A stretch of 64,000 nt of DNA from Haemonchus contortus (taxonomy: Eukaryota > Nematoda > Chromadorea > Rhabditida > Trichostrongylidae), in the NCBI GenBank assembly GCA_000469685.2, contig LS997562.1, positions 31,083,715 through 31,147,714 on the forward strand. The letters run 5' to 3'. Positions 13,410-24,500 of the stretch are shown here, one piece after another. The translations under genes and the position numbers were made by a program. The notes beneath the pieces were generated by a model. It saw only the letters and a program-made list of their open reading frames with translations. It was not told the DNA's origin and did not search any database. Numbering within the stretch: position 1 is the first letter of the stretch; each line of letters starts with the position of its first letter.

Positions 13410-14260
13410 TCTGAAAGATAAGCATTCATGCTATTCATAGCCGAAAGAATTCAAGAGCAAATTTGTCAACTGCATCACTTTGCAGAGGCAATACGGCATA
13501 GTTACATACCTACATGACCCACAAAATGTCAGCTGAGCTTTTCCAAAAGAAGCTTCATCGGGATTTACCATTTTACCTAACAATAACACTTCAGAAGCCT
13601 ATCATCATTGTTGAATGCAGTAATTTCACTACAACTCTCAGAGAAATCAGCAGCGGCTCTTCGAATAAAGGCCTAGGCTCTCAGGATTCTGCAAGGTTGA
13701 TTACAACGGAATGCATGCTTGCATGTAGAAACACTATTAGAAGAAAGAAAATGTTTGCAACATCCTTGTTTGTTCATAGTCGGCTGCTATGATTTTTGCT
13801 GGATCGGAAAAGGAAAAATATGGTCATATTCATTATTTGTACAATGTGTTTTTGGATGATATCGAGTGGGTCGTAAAGGCCCGGGGGCTGAAGACGCGCT
13901 CCGAAGCACCGTGGTACACTTGGCCGAAGCCAGGACAAAATCGTTTTCCCATTAACAGGTGTCTGAAAAATTTTACCATGTCAGCTTTGATCGAGCGAAT
14001 CATCTCTATGGAATGTTCTCGGAGGGGACCCAAACAGCCATTTGATACGCAGATTTAGAACAACACAACAAAAATTTGAACTGCATAAGGACAAGAGAGA
14101 GAGACTGGAATTTCTGTAACGTAAAGTGGCCCCCTACCATACCAGTGCATCGCTCTCAAATCTTTTGATATCACTGCTCTATCAAGAGATTTCAGCTGAA
14201 TCTCCAGTCAGGAACTGTTCGTCACGAAAACGAAGAGAAGAATATCAACATATCTTAATA

Positions 14261-14506
14261 TATCTTCACTATTTTCTTCCGATAAATTTCAGTCGTTTTT
14301 GTTAAAAGTCAAACGCTATCGGATATTGCAAAGCATCTCGAATTGCGTTTAGGCCTCTGAAGACGACGATCACGTCGAAACGCTAGGCCGTTAAGTTAAT
14401 ACATAAATGTTCCACCTAAAAACCTCGTACGGCAGAAGAATTCAAAAAACGTAAACAACGATGCCGAGGTTAAAACAAGAGAGAAGTTGGAGATTATCTT
14501 CACTAT
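14261..14506. mobile_element. Left-arm-specific insertion with 12-bp direct repeats
   Basis: The 12-mer TATCTTCACTAT occurs at 14261-14272 and 14495-14506, bracketing 222 bp that the right arm lacks. The right arm has a single diverged copy of this site near 26900. This is the footprint of an insertion with a 12-bp target duplication, as made by non-LTR or SINE retrotransposition. The insert has no open frame or clear tail. Confidence 0.7.
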
Positions 14507-14867
14507 GTTTTCAGGAAGGTTTGTGACAAACAAAGAAAACCCATCTCGTGATCAAAGAGCAGAGCCGAACTTTGTCGCAAAAGTTTTGGGATAGCCGATC
14601 AGCCTCCCTCTTTCTCTTACTGATGCTTGTTTCATATACTACTGCAAATGGCAGTAAAAAGGAATCATTAAACTAACATCATTGCAAACGTCATTCGAAA
14701 ATATGTAAACACAGTGGGCTATTTAAATGCACGAGGTTCGTCTCCACCAGAACATCATCAGTAATCGGTTGCATATTTTTCTATAGCTTTAGCTGATTGT
14801 GAATCTACCTTTCAAAAGTACGCTTTCTTCAGCACCTACAATTTTTACTACTTTTTTGTTACTGCAG

Positions 14868-17800
14868 ATGGGAATCGCCAAGTCGCCACATTCTCTCAAC
14901 GTTGTGCACCCTTCGATCGCAGTGCAATTAATTGTGCAACTATTTCTTGGCTGCATGATGATCGTGTCCGTCTACGGCGTCACTTGCACTCAGTCTAACA
15001 GCCGAAATCACTGCATTCATGTGGGCCCTAATATGAGGTCAGCTTCCAGGTGAACTTGTTCGGAATCCCATGAAGTATATATCTATCGTACTCCGAGTTC
15101 CAGAAGCTCCAAGTGCTTTGATCAATTACTGTTATCATTGCCCGATTTTTGAACTATCTCTGCGCACAGCTCAATGCAAGAGGTGTTTCTTCTGTTATGT
15201 GTATTTTTAGAACTTGGGAATCAGCAGAAGCCTACTGTCAATCACGAAGCGGTCATCTCACATCCATTCATAACAAAAAGGACATTGCTGCGATCAAGGG
15301 TATGTGCAATAGAAGTTTGAAACAAAGAGGCTTGAACTGTCTGCTAGAGCTTATTGAATACGACCTTTTGACCAACTGTTAGCTGGTGATTCACACTGAC
15401 ATTTCACTTGCACACTGGCACCTGGACCCTTCCAGAATTTTATCGCTAGTTAGTTAAAGGCGCGGTTCACGATAAAATGGTTTCTGAGTTGTTTCCTGAA
15501 GAGTACTCAGTGACCCTATAGGTAATAGAAAGGACCCTTAGGGCATAGCGGAAACCCCGTTCCCGGCTCTCGCGGCCTTACCGCCCTTCGATCGATGTCA
15601 CATCAGACGAGTGTCGAGGCAAAACAGATTAATATAATTCGTTCTAGGGCCCACATACATCAGCTGATCGCTGAGTAATGAAGCAATGTTTTTCACCCAT
15701 TCTTTTCCCCTGTTACTCTTTTTACTGTCGCGATCCCTTTTTTAATTCTCTGCCCCAAGAGGCTGAAAAAGGTGAGCCATTTTTGCTGTAACTAGGTTTT
15801 TTTGTTTACTTGTAAGTGAATGGGTTTTCATTACCGTAGTCAGTTATTTGCACCAGGACCCACATGTACGCAGTGACGCACTGTGCGTAGTTCGTTCAAA
15901 CGCCCTACTCTTCCTCATTCTTCTGGTCTCATTCTCGTCTAGCCCCCTTTTGAACGATTTTTCAAAGCATTTCCCCAGTTTGGAAACACCGATTCACGCA
16001 GTTCCTTCCCGTTTATCGCACTGCTCTCCAACTTATCTTAAATTTTGCGTCCTAGTGCTGATTAACCAAAATTATCCGAGATTGCCTTCGAACAAATGAA
16101 AAGAAACGACAAAGTGCCATCGCTTATAACTGCTCGGATGTTATCATCGCTTTTAGAGATCAATGGGATATTTTCAGATAGTTTTGCCCCTTTCGTGGAA
16201 TCCGTATAAGGAAGTTACTCAAATAGCAACGGCTTTTATGTTAATACTTTCTTATATAAAGCCCAAACACAAGTAGTTATAGCATCATTCGTTGCATAAT
16301 TATTTACAGGTAGTTCTTCAGTAGAAGTGTTCACTTAACAGGTCGCTATAGAATCACAAGATAACCTCTTCACGATAATAGCTGTGCAGCCCAGCTTTTG
16401 TTGATGCACATATCGCTTCAATGAAGTCTCCTGAGGCTGACAAAGCTTCGCTGCTTTTAGAACAGAGTTATGCCTGCATATAAGCAACCGTTTGAATAAT
16501 CGAAAGAGAGAGCAATGTGAACAGGTTCAGTTTATGACAATCAACAGAAAAAGGGGTATGCTAGGAAAGTTAGCCTTAGCAAAATACATGCTTTGCTTGA
16601 ACAGTGTTTGCAACACATATGAGCTTTGGATGATTCATTAAGGACTTGGAAACTCGAAAGGATGCAAAACCTATTGGACGGGTGGACAGTGTAGATACGA
16701 GAAATGTACCTGGATAGATCATTCAAAGTTTGACTTCAGAAAAACAGGACCAAGTAGGTTTTTCTATTGCTCCGATAGACCTCTTTTGCCGCTGTTTTTT
16801 TCATAACGCACTATCCGTTCAGAATACGTGAACTCATCCTACCACTGCATATATTCGTCGTTCAACACAGGTGCAGTTTCAGCTTTAGTTTTCGGGAACC
16901 TTTTAGGAAATTTGAGATCCATTCATCGCAGGTCTCTGGGACACGGCGAACTGCAATAAAAAGAAGTGCTTTGTCTGCGAAACGGGTATGACAATGAGCG
17001 ACTGTGCTGACTGGTACAAAGCAGGCTATAGAGAGTATGTTGAAAGATTAAAGATGCGAATACACTGCCCTTTTTTCTGAAAATTCGAATAATTTCCCCC
17101 GTCAGTGATGGTGAGTACAGCATCGTTGTCAACAAGAAGTCTTACAAAGTCTACTGCGACATGCATACTGCAGGAGGTGGATGGACCGTGTTTCAGAGGT
17201 TTGAACAAATACATACTTCCAAAAAAACTAAGGCAACCTGGTACCGAAAAACCGGTGATCTTCGACTTGACCATTGCCTTCGTATTCCCGAGGATATCAA
17301 TTTTGAATTGCAGAAGAGTGAATGGTAGCGATTCCTTTTGGGACCACAACTGGACCGAGTACAAAAATGGATTCGGAAAAATTGGTTCAGTGAGTTGAAG
17401 CGGATCACTAGCTCAGTAGAGCTGTTCTCCGAAACGACTGTTACTATTAAGAACACCACATTCTGGTTGGGTAACGAGGCTCTTCATCAACTCACTGCAA
17501 AGGACCCCGATGTGACTCTGAGAGTGGAGATGAGGGGCGACAGAATGCCGAACACAAAAAATCCGAACGGATATTGGTGGAACCACTATTTCAAATTCCA
17601 GGTTCGGAAATTTTCACATGCAGACTTATGAGAATGTGTCACATTATCAGCTTTCTGACATCCTTTTGAAGCGAAAAACTACATAATACTCGTTTGCCTT
17701 GCGAACTAATTTTACCTTTTACCTCACTGCTGTGCGGATGAGCTGATTCGAAATTGAAATCCTCAAAACTATATAAACTCCGATAGATTAGGTTTCAACA

Positions 17801-19212
17801 AAAAAATAAAAAAGTTGAAGACTCACATTTCCTTTTGAGCAGGTAAGACGATCTATTTCATTTATCATTGTAAAGTAATTGAAATTGCCATGATTGTTAT
17901 CACAAATAGAGAACAATTAAACGCATGAATTTTGGCTTGAAATTAAGCTCTACTATTCCACAAAGGAAGAGCTTTTTCCAATTCCCATTCTAAGCTTGAT
18001 GATTCTCTTCTTATGCGAGCTTCGGGAAAACAAAGTTGTCTGCTCGGTCAGCTAAACGTTTCGATTCTTTGCAGATTGGTCCCGAAGAGTCCGACTACAC
18101 GCTTGAAAGACTCTTCATCGATAAGCGGAAAATTGAAGGCAATGCGTCCACAGGATGGTTAGTGGTAGACGTGGCTTCAGGGTCGAATCATTTGTTCAAT
18201 GTGCAAATTAATAGGAAATAGGTAGAACAATGTCAGAGTTTTTAGGTACGACATGATGCACTCCGTTGGAGCTAAATTCTCGACCGTTGACAGGATTAAT
18301 GACCCGAGACGAGACTGCGTAACGGAGCTCAAAATGGGGTTTATAGAAATCCTTTTAATCGTACCCAAAAAAAAACTTTTGAAAATGCATCGGGATTTTG
18401 AGTGCTTGTACAAAACAAACCTTATTTCGATTGTTTCAGCCGCAGCAATGTATTTCAGAGGTTGGTGGTTACGCAACTGCGCAATGGCCACGTTGAACGG
18501 AGCCTACGACATGGCGAGTCCCAATCCTTCTGCTAAGCTATATGGTAGGTTGTGCTTCATGTTCCCTGTGGTTGTACGGTGATCTATCATCTGCCGCGAA
18601 GCGATCGGCTAATCAATAAGCAGCGCTCTTGTTATCCTTTCCACTGAAGCCTGAAATGTGATGCAAAGCTGTTTTTTAGGATTGAGAAGCATTAACTGGC
18701 AGAGCGGCCCCCACTGTCACTCGAAAAATCGAGCTGGGGCAATTGCTTAGGAAATTAAACGTAACGTTTAACGATTTTGGCGTTAATCAATCCCGTCTTG
18801 GGATGTGCATCCGAATTCGACATCCATTCAGAATCGTAGTGGCGTAATGAGTGCGTATTTGGCTTATACCATGACTTGCGGTGGCCAGGCCGATGTACAA
18901 GTCGGTGCTTTTATCTTCCCAGACGGATCTGGTACGAATTTATCGACCCCGGGGGAAGGAAGGCTCGGTTGGCCCAGGGGAATATCGATACGGGATTCGA
19001 ACCCGTGACCATGCGTGTGTGAAATGCGCCGCTTGCCACTACAGCACCTCCGCCCACGTAGGAAATTACAGTTCATTCAACCTCTACAAATACAATTCAA
19101 TGTTACAGGCTTGTTTTGGATGTTCAATGGCACTATCAACACCATTCGCCCGCGCAGAACCACTATGATGCTTAGACCAACTCGACAATTGAATAATCGG
19201 ACCTCCACCTAA
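14868..19212 (+). CDS. C-type lectin + fibrinogen-related domain protein (left copy)
   Basis: Exons: 14868-15049, 15211-15299, 16643-16753, 16932-17034, 17106-17198, 17314-17389, 17452-17601, 18075-18157, 18246-18318, 18440-18544, 19109-19212; about 389 residues. The ATG lies directly after TTACTGCAG, which could be a spliced-leader acceptor. Residues 18-36 form a hydrophobic segment (signal or type II anchor). The CTLD follows: TWESAEAYC, GHLTSIHN, YWTGG, CTWIDHS, LWDTANC, FVCET. The fibrinogen C-terminal domain follows: DGEYSI, YCDMHTAGGGWTVFQR, DSFWDHNWTEYKNGFG, FWLGNEALHQLT, LRVEMRGDR, GNASTGW, KFSTVDR, GWWLRNCAMATLNGAY, MMLRP. Both folds bind sugars or acetylated ligands in animals, so an extracellular recognition role is inferred. 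The CTLD looks short: its N-terminal C-Y strand is not evident. The 18319-18439 intron has no canonical donor of the right phase (see findings). Confidence 0.88.
15455..16040 (-). repeat. 0.6 kb dispersed repeat, left-arm copy
   Basis: This matches 59215-59842 in the opposite orientation at perhaps 80-85% by eye, with shared blocks such as CACGTAGTTCCTTC-like ends and AAAAAACCTAGTTACAGC. It lies in the intron between the first two CTLD exons. Its mirror at 24724-25309 shows it was already present before duplication or was copied by conversion. It has no inverted ends and no open frame. Confidence 0.75.
18780..19060 (-). repeat. tRNA-derived SINE, family A (left-arm copy)
   Basis: On the minus strand the element starts with an A-box-like TGTAGTGGCAAGCGG and a B-box GGTTCGAATCCCG. 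The family body follows and it ends at GGGATTGATTAACGCC. It lies in the last intron of the lectin gene, in antisense. Its mirror image is at 21702-21984. Confidence 0.85.
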
Positions 19213-19566
19213 AATCTTCAAGGTTGCTGTAACGCAGATATAAGTAAAAGAATTGTGATATAGTCGTGTGAGTCAAACAAAGACAAGGTAATTGATTAAT
19301 GAATATGTGTGAATAGACTATAAGCAGCAGACTGGGAAATCACAGAATAGCATTCGGAGAACTTGCCCTGGATGTGGCGAAGCCCTGCACTGTCCTTTCT
19401 TGAGTCCAGTATGGAATACGTCAGCCTTTTTTTTGGAAAACAACTGATTTCAAGGAGCTGTATAGCCATCACTAAGTAAACCTTACTGTGCTTCTGTTTC
19501 GCAGCCTAGAATGAAACTCCCAAATGGTGCCGAAGGATAATAAGACTATTATCAAATCTTGTTATA

Positions 19567-19572
19567 AATAAA
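19567..19572 (+). terminator. Candidate poly(A) signal (AATAAA) for the left lectin gene
   Basis: AATAAA lies about 355 bp past the stop codon. A possible 3'UTR exon start (TTCTGTTTCGCAG, ending near 19503) lies upstream. The mirrored TTTATT lies near 21192 for the right copy. Confidence 0.4.
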
Positions 19573-19929
19573 GCGGATATACAACTTATTTCTTCTAATT
19601 CCTTTCGGCGGATATATCATAGAAGAGAATACAAAATCATTGGAGATCGTATAAGCTTTGCAAAAAATGATATCGAAGCAAAGAGAAACCGTGATCCTTC
19701 ATTGAGTCGCAAACTGCTGGGTAGTGGCTGTAATCTAATAGCATGAAATAGACCAATCTTCGTCTCCATATAATTGAGATATCTTGAACCCTCTTTTTCT
19801 CCTCTCTAAGGCCGTTTTCCCTCTCTATGGCCGCTTCTATCGTCAGCGTTCCTATCCTGGCGCCAGTGCTCCAATCAGTCTCCTCTTCTCCTACCATTTT
19901 TTAACTCTTCCATTTCACGAAAACCGGAT

Positions 19930-20330
19930 TAATGAATTTCCGCTCTATCATTTGTTTTGCGCAAACTCTGACCCCTGTCGGCGTTGTCCGGTCCTGTCGC
20001 CTACCATAAGTGTTCCCAACCCGCCGCGTGTATTCCAAGCGAGTTTGAACGATCTAGGTTCAAACTGACAATTCTCGTGCAAACCTCGCCCCCCCCCCCC
20101 GTGGAAGGAGTCTGCCTCTGCTACCTGTTCTCTGATTTCAAGGTTCTAGGTCTAGGTAAACTGGAGTTATGGAGTTGCCATCAAAAACTTCTATGGCCCA
20201 CGCCTACCCCTTGTAGGTGGAGTCAGGTCCTGCTATTGCCATGGGTGTTCCCATCTTGCTGACTGTACTGTTATCAAATTTCAGCGCTCTAGGTCCAGGG
20301 AAACAGGAGTTGTGAATTTCCGGTCAAACA
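19930..20330. repeat. Imperfect tandem repeat in the spacer
   Basis: Two diverged units share GAATTTCCG, GGTCCTG, GTGTTCCCA and TCTAGGT landmarks in the same order, about 200-230 bp apart. There is no coding potential. Confidence 0.45.
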
Positions 20331-20402
20331 GACACACACCGACACACGCGCACAACAAACACAGCACCAGACCAACAGACACACTTAGCGAATTATGTAT
20401 AG

Positions 20403-20700
20403 TGAGATAGTAGGATGGCTTAACGGCACTCACACGTACAACGAGCTGAGCCGGTCAGCAGATTTTAGCACTGAACCGTTGAGCTGTGAGCTTACTTGAT
20501 AATACTTGTTGGGACTTGATGTTTTTGTTAACAGCTGGTTTATCGCCACGGTACGCGATCCGAAAGTCTCAAAGATGGCGATTTGTGGACAAAACTTCGG
20601 CCGCGAACGGGAATCCTACCCGTACTTGTGCTTCCCGGACGCAGTACTTGTGCTTTCCGTGCAGATTATGCTATGAGGCCGCCTTAAGTTTAAGACAAGC
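20403..20700. repeat. SINE family B-related fragments
   Basis: CACTCACACGTACAACG with GAACCGTT at 20430-20490 matches 30427-30480. GATGGCGATTTGTGGACAAAAC at 20575 matches 30281. The order of the two blocks is swapped relative to the 30 kb copy, so this is either two partial copies or a rearranged one. The tRNA-like part is decayed. Confidence 0.6.
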
Positions 20701-21550
20701 ACTCATTCAGGAACGCCACCTGCGATGTTTCCTTGAACACTCGGAACAAATTGAGCTTCGTGTGTTTACACAGCTTTCTGTACAAGCTAAGTCGCTCAAA
20801 TTTTTCTTATGGTATCGAGCCCGAAAAATGGTCTCGCAGTGGCAGGTCTTATTCAATCTTGAAGTTTGACTGCGAGACGAAAGCACAGTAAGTTTTACTT
20901 AGTGATGGCTATACAGCTCCTTAAAATCAGGAACGCTGACGATAGAAGCGGCCTTGGAGAGGAGAAAAAGAGGGTTCAAGATATCTCAATTATATGGAGA
21001 CGAAGATTGGTCTATTTCATGCTATTAGATTACAGCCACTACCCAGCAGTTTGCGACTCAATGAAGGATCACGGTTTCTCTTTGCTTCGATATCAGTTTT
21101 GGCAAAGCTTATACGATCTCCAATGATTTTGTATTCTCTTCTATGATATATCCGCCGAAAGGAATTAGAAGAAATAAGTTGTATATCCGCTTTATTTATA
21201 ACAAGATTTGATAATAGTCTTATTATCCTTCGGCACCATTTGGGAGTTTCATTCTAGGCTGCGAAACAGAAGCACAGTAAGGTTTACTTAGTGATGTCTA
21301 TACAGCTCCCTGAAATCAGTTGTTTTCTAAAAAAAAGGCTGACGTATTCCATACTGGACTCAAGAAAGGACAGTGCAGGGCCTCGCCACATCCAGGGCAA
21401 GTTCTCCGAATGCTATTCTGTGTTTTCCCAGTCTGCTGCTTATAGTCTATTCACACATATTCATTAATCAATTACCTTGTCTTTGTTTGACTCACACGAC
21501 TATATCACAATTCTTTTACTTATATCTGCGTTACAGCAACCTTGAAGATT

Positions 21551-24500
21551 TTAGGTGGAGGTCCGATTATTCAATTGTCGAGTTGGTCTAAGCATCATAG
21601 TGGTTCTGCGCGGGCGAATGGTGTTGATAGTGCCATTGAACATCCAAAACAAGCCTGTAACATTGAATTGTATTTGTAGAGGTTGAATGAACTGTAATTT
21701 CCTACGTGGGCGGAGGTGCTGTAGTGGCAAGCGGCGCATTTCACACACGCATGGTCACGGGTTCGAATCCCGTATCGATATTCCCCTGGGCCAACCGAGC
21801 CTTCCTTCCCCCGGGGTCGATAAATTCGTACCAGATCCGTCTGGGAAGATAAAAGCACCGACTTGTACATCGGCCTGGCCACCGCAAGTCATGGTATAAG
21901 CCAAATACGCACTCATTACGCCACTACGATTCTGAATGGATGTCGAATTCGGATGCACATCCCAAGACGGGATTGATTAACGCCAAAATCGTTAAACGTT
22001 ACGTTTAATTTCCTAAGCAATTGCCCCAGCTCGATTTTTCGAGTGACAGTGGGGGCCGCTCTGCCAGTTAATGCTTCTCAATCCTAAAAAACAGCTTTGC
22101 ATCACATTTCAGGCTTCAGTGGAAAGGATAACAAGAGCGCTGCTTATTGATTAGCCGATCGCTTCGCGGCAGATGATAGATCACCGTACAACCACAGGGA
22201 ACATGAAGCACAACCTACCATATAGCTTAGCAGAAGGATTGGGACTCGCCATGTCGTAGGCTCCGTTCAACGTGGCCATTGCGCAGTTGCGTAACCACCA
22301 ACCTCTGAAATACATTGCTGCGGCTGAAACAATCGAAATAAGGTTTGTTTTGGACAAGCACTCAAAATCCCGATGCATTTTCAAAAGTTTTTTTTTTGGG
22401 TACGATTAAAAGGATTTCTATAAACCCCATTTTGAGCTCCGTTACGCAGTCTCGTCTCGGGTCATTAATCCTGTCAACGGTCGAGAATTTAGCTCCAACG
22501 GAGTGCATCATGTCGTACCTAAAAACTCTGACATTGTTCTACCTATTTCCTATTAATTTGCACATTGAACAAATGATTCGACCCTGAAGCCACGTCTACC
22601 ACTAACCATCCTGTGGACGCATTGCCTTCAATTTTCCGCTTATCGATGAAGAGTCTTTCAAGCGTGTAGTCGGACTCTTCGGGACCAATCTGCAAAGAAT
22701 CGAAACGTTTAGCTGACCGAGCAGACAACTTTGTTTTCCCGAAGCTCGCATAAGAAGAGAATCATCAAGCTTAGAATGGGAATTGGAAAAAGCTCTTCCT
22801 TTGTGGAATAGTAGAGCTTAATTTCAAGCCAAAATTCATGCGTTTAATTGTTCTCTATTTGTGATAACAATCATGGCAATTTCAATTACTTTACAATGAT
22901 AAATGAAATAGATCGTCTTACCTGCTCAAAAGGAAATGTGAGTCTTCAACTTTTTTATTTTTTTGTTGAAACCTAATCTATCGGAGTTTATATAGTTTTG
23001 AGGATTTCAATTTCGAATCAGCTCATCCGCACAGCAGTGAGGTAAAAGGTAAAATTAGTTCGCAAGGCAAACGAGTATTATGTAGTTTTTCGCTTCAAAA
23101 GGATGTCAGAAAGCTGATAATGTGACACATTCTCATAAGTCTGCATGTGAAAATTTCCGAACCTGGAATTTGAAATAGTGGTTCCACCAATATCCGTTCG
23201 GATTTTTTGTGTTCGGCGTTCTGTCGCCCCTCATCTCCACTCTCAGAGTCACATCGGGGTCCTTTGCAGTGAGTTGATGAAGAGCCTCGTTACCCAACCA
23301 GAATGTGGTGTTCTTAATAGTAACAGTCGTTTCGGAGAACAGCTCTACTGAGCTAGTGATCCGCTTCAACTCACTGAACCAATTTTTCCGAATCCATTTT
23401 TGTACTCGGTCCAGTTGTGGTCCCAAAAGGAATCGCTACCATTCACTCTTCTGCAATTCAAAATTGATATCCTCGGGAATACGAAGGCAATGGTCAAGTC
23501 GAAGATCACCGGTTTTTCGGTACCAGGTTGCCTTAGTTTTTTTGGAAGTATGTATTTGTTCAAACCTCTGAAACACGGTCCATCCACCTCCTGCAGTATG
23601 CATGTCGCAGTAGACTTTGTAAGACTTCTTGTTGACAACGATGCTGTACTCACCATCACTGACGGGGGAAATTATTCGAATTTTCAGAAAAAAGGGCAGT
23701 GTATTCGCATCTTTAATCTTTCAACATACTCTCTATAGCCTGCTTTGTACCAGTCAGCACAGTCGCTCATTGTCATACCCGTTTCGCAGACAAAGCACTT
23801 CTTTTTATTGCAGTTCGCCGTGTCCCAGAGACCTGCGATGAATGGATCTCAAATTTCCTAAAAGGTTCCCGAAAACTAAAGCTGAAACTGCACCTGTGTT
23901 GAACGACGAATATATGCAGTGGTAGGATGAGTTCACGTATTCTGAACGGATAGTGCGTTATGAAAAAAACAGCGGCAAAAGAGGTCTATCGGAGCAATAG
24001 AAAAACCTACTTGGTCCTGTTTTTCTGAAGTCAAACTTTGAATGATCTATCCAGGTACATTTCTCGTATCTACACTGTCCACCCGTCCAATAGGTTTTGC
24101 ATCCTTTCGAGTTTCCAAGTCCTTAATGAATCATCCAAAGCTCATATGTGTTGCAAACACTGTTCAAGCAAAGCATGTATTTTGCTAAGGCTAACTTTCC
24201 TAGCATACCCCTTTTTCTGTTGATTGTCATAAACTGAACCTGTTCACATTGCTCTCTCTTTCGATTATTCAAACGGTTGCTTATATGCAGGCATAACTCT
24301 GTTCTAAAAGCAGCGAAGCTTTGTCAGCCTCAGGAGACTTCATTGAGGCGATATGTGCATCAACAAAAGCTGGGCTGCACAACTATTATCGTGAAGAGGT
24401 TATCTTGTGATTCTATAGCGACCTGTTAAGTGAACACTTCTACTGAAGAACTACCTGTAAATAATTATGCAACGAATGATGCTATAACTACTTGTGTTTG

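Larger units (their letters stand above)
13410..19855 (+). repeat. Left arm of large inverted duplication
   Basis: The arm matches 20930-27760 as reverse complement. Between 15170 and 19855 the match is almost base for base (paired coordinates sum to 40763-40764), with only scattered substitutions and one A-run length change. From 14600 to 15060 it is roughly 95% identical, and from 13410 to 14250 roughly 70-75% with small indels. It contains a complete CTLD-fibrinogen gene. It lacks about 577 bp present in the right arm and has a private insertion at 14261-14506. Confidence 0.95.
19856..20929. other. Spacer at the palindrome axis
   Basis: This ~1.07 kb is not shared between the arms. It holds an imperfect tandem repeat (19930-20330), a C12 run at 20089-20100, a CA-rich stretch near 20330, and pieces related to SINE family B (20403-20700). 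A 65-bp stretch at 20870-20935 resembles 21256-21320 inside the right arm. Confidence 0.75.

Noticed and set aside
13789..14058. 90-codon open frame in the outer left arm, with a counterpart at 27102-27329 in the right arm
   Set aside because: The DNA aligns between arms, but the protein frames drift apart through indels and non-synonymous change. It behaves as non-coding upstream sequence.
18864..19076. Open frames of 65-95 codons inside SINE copies (also 21595-21899, 42701-42979, 54684-54926)
   Set aside because: They recur because the SINE recurs. The sequence is pol III-type and non-coding.
21702..21770. Possible functional tRNA gene at the SINE head
   Set aside because: A and B boxes are present, but no acceptor stem closes and the same block is repeated as a SINE head elsewhere.
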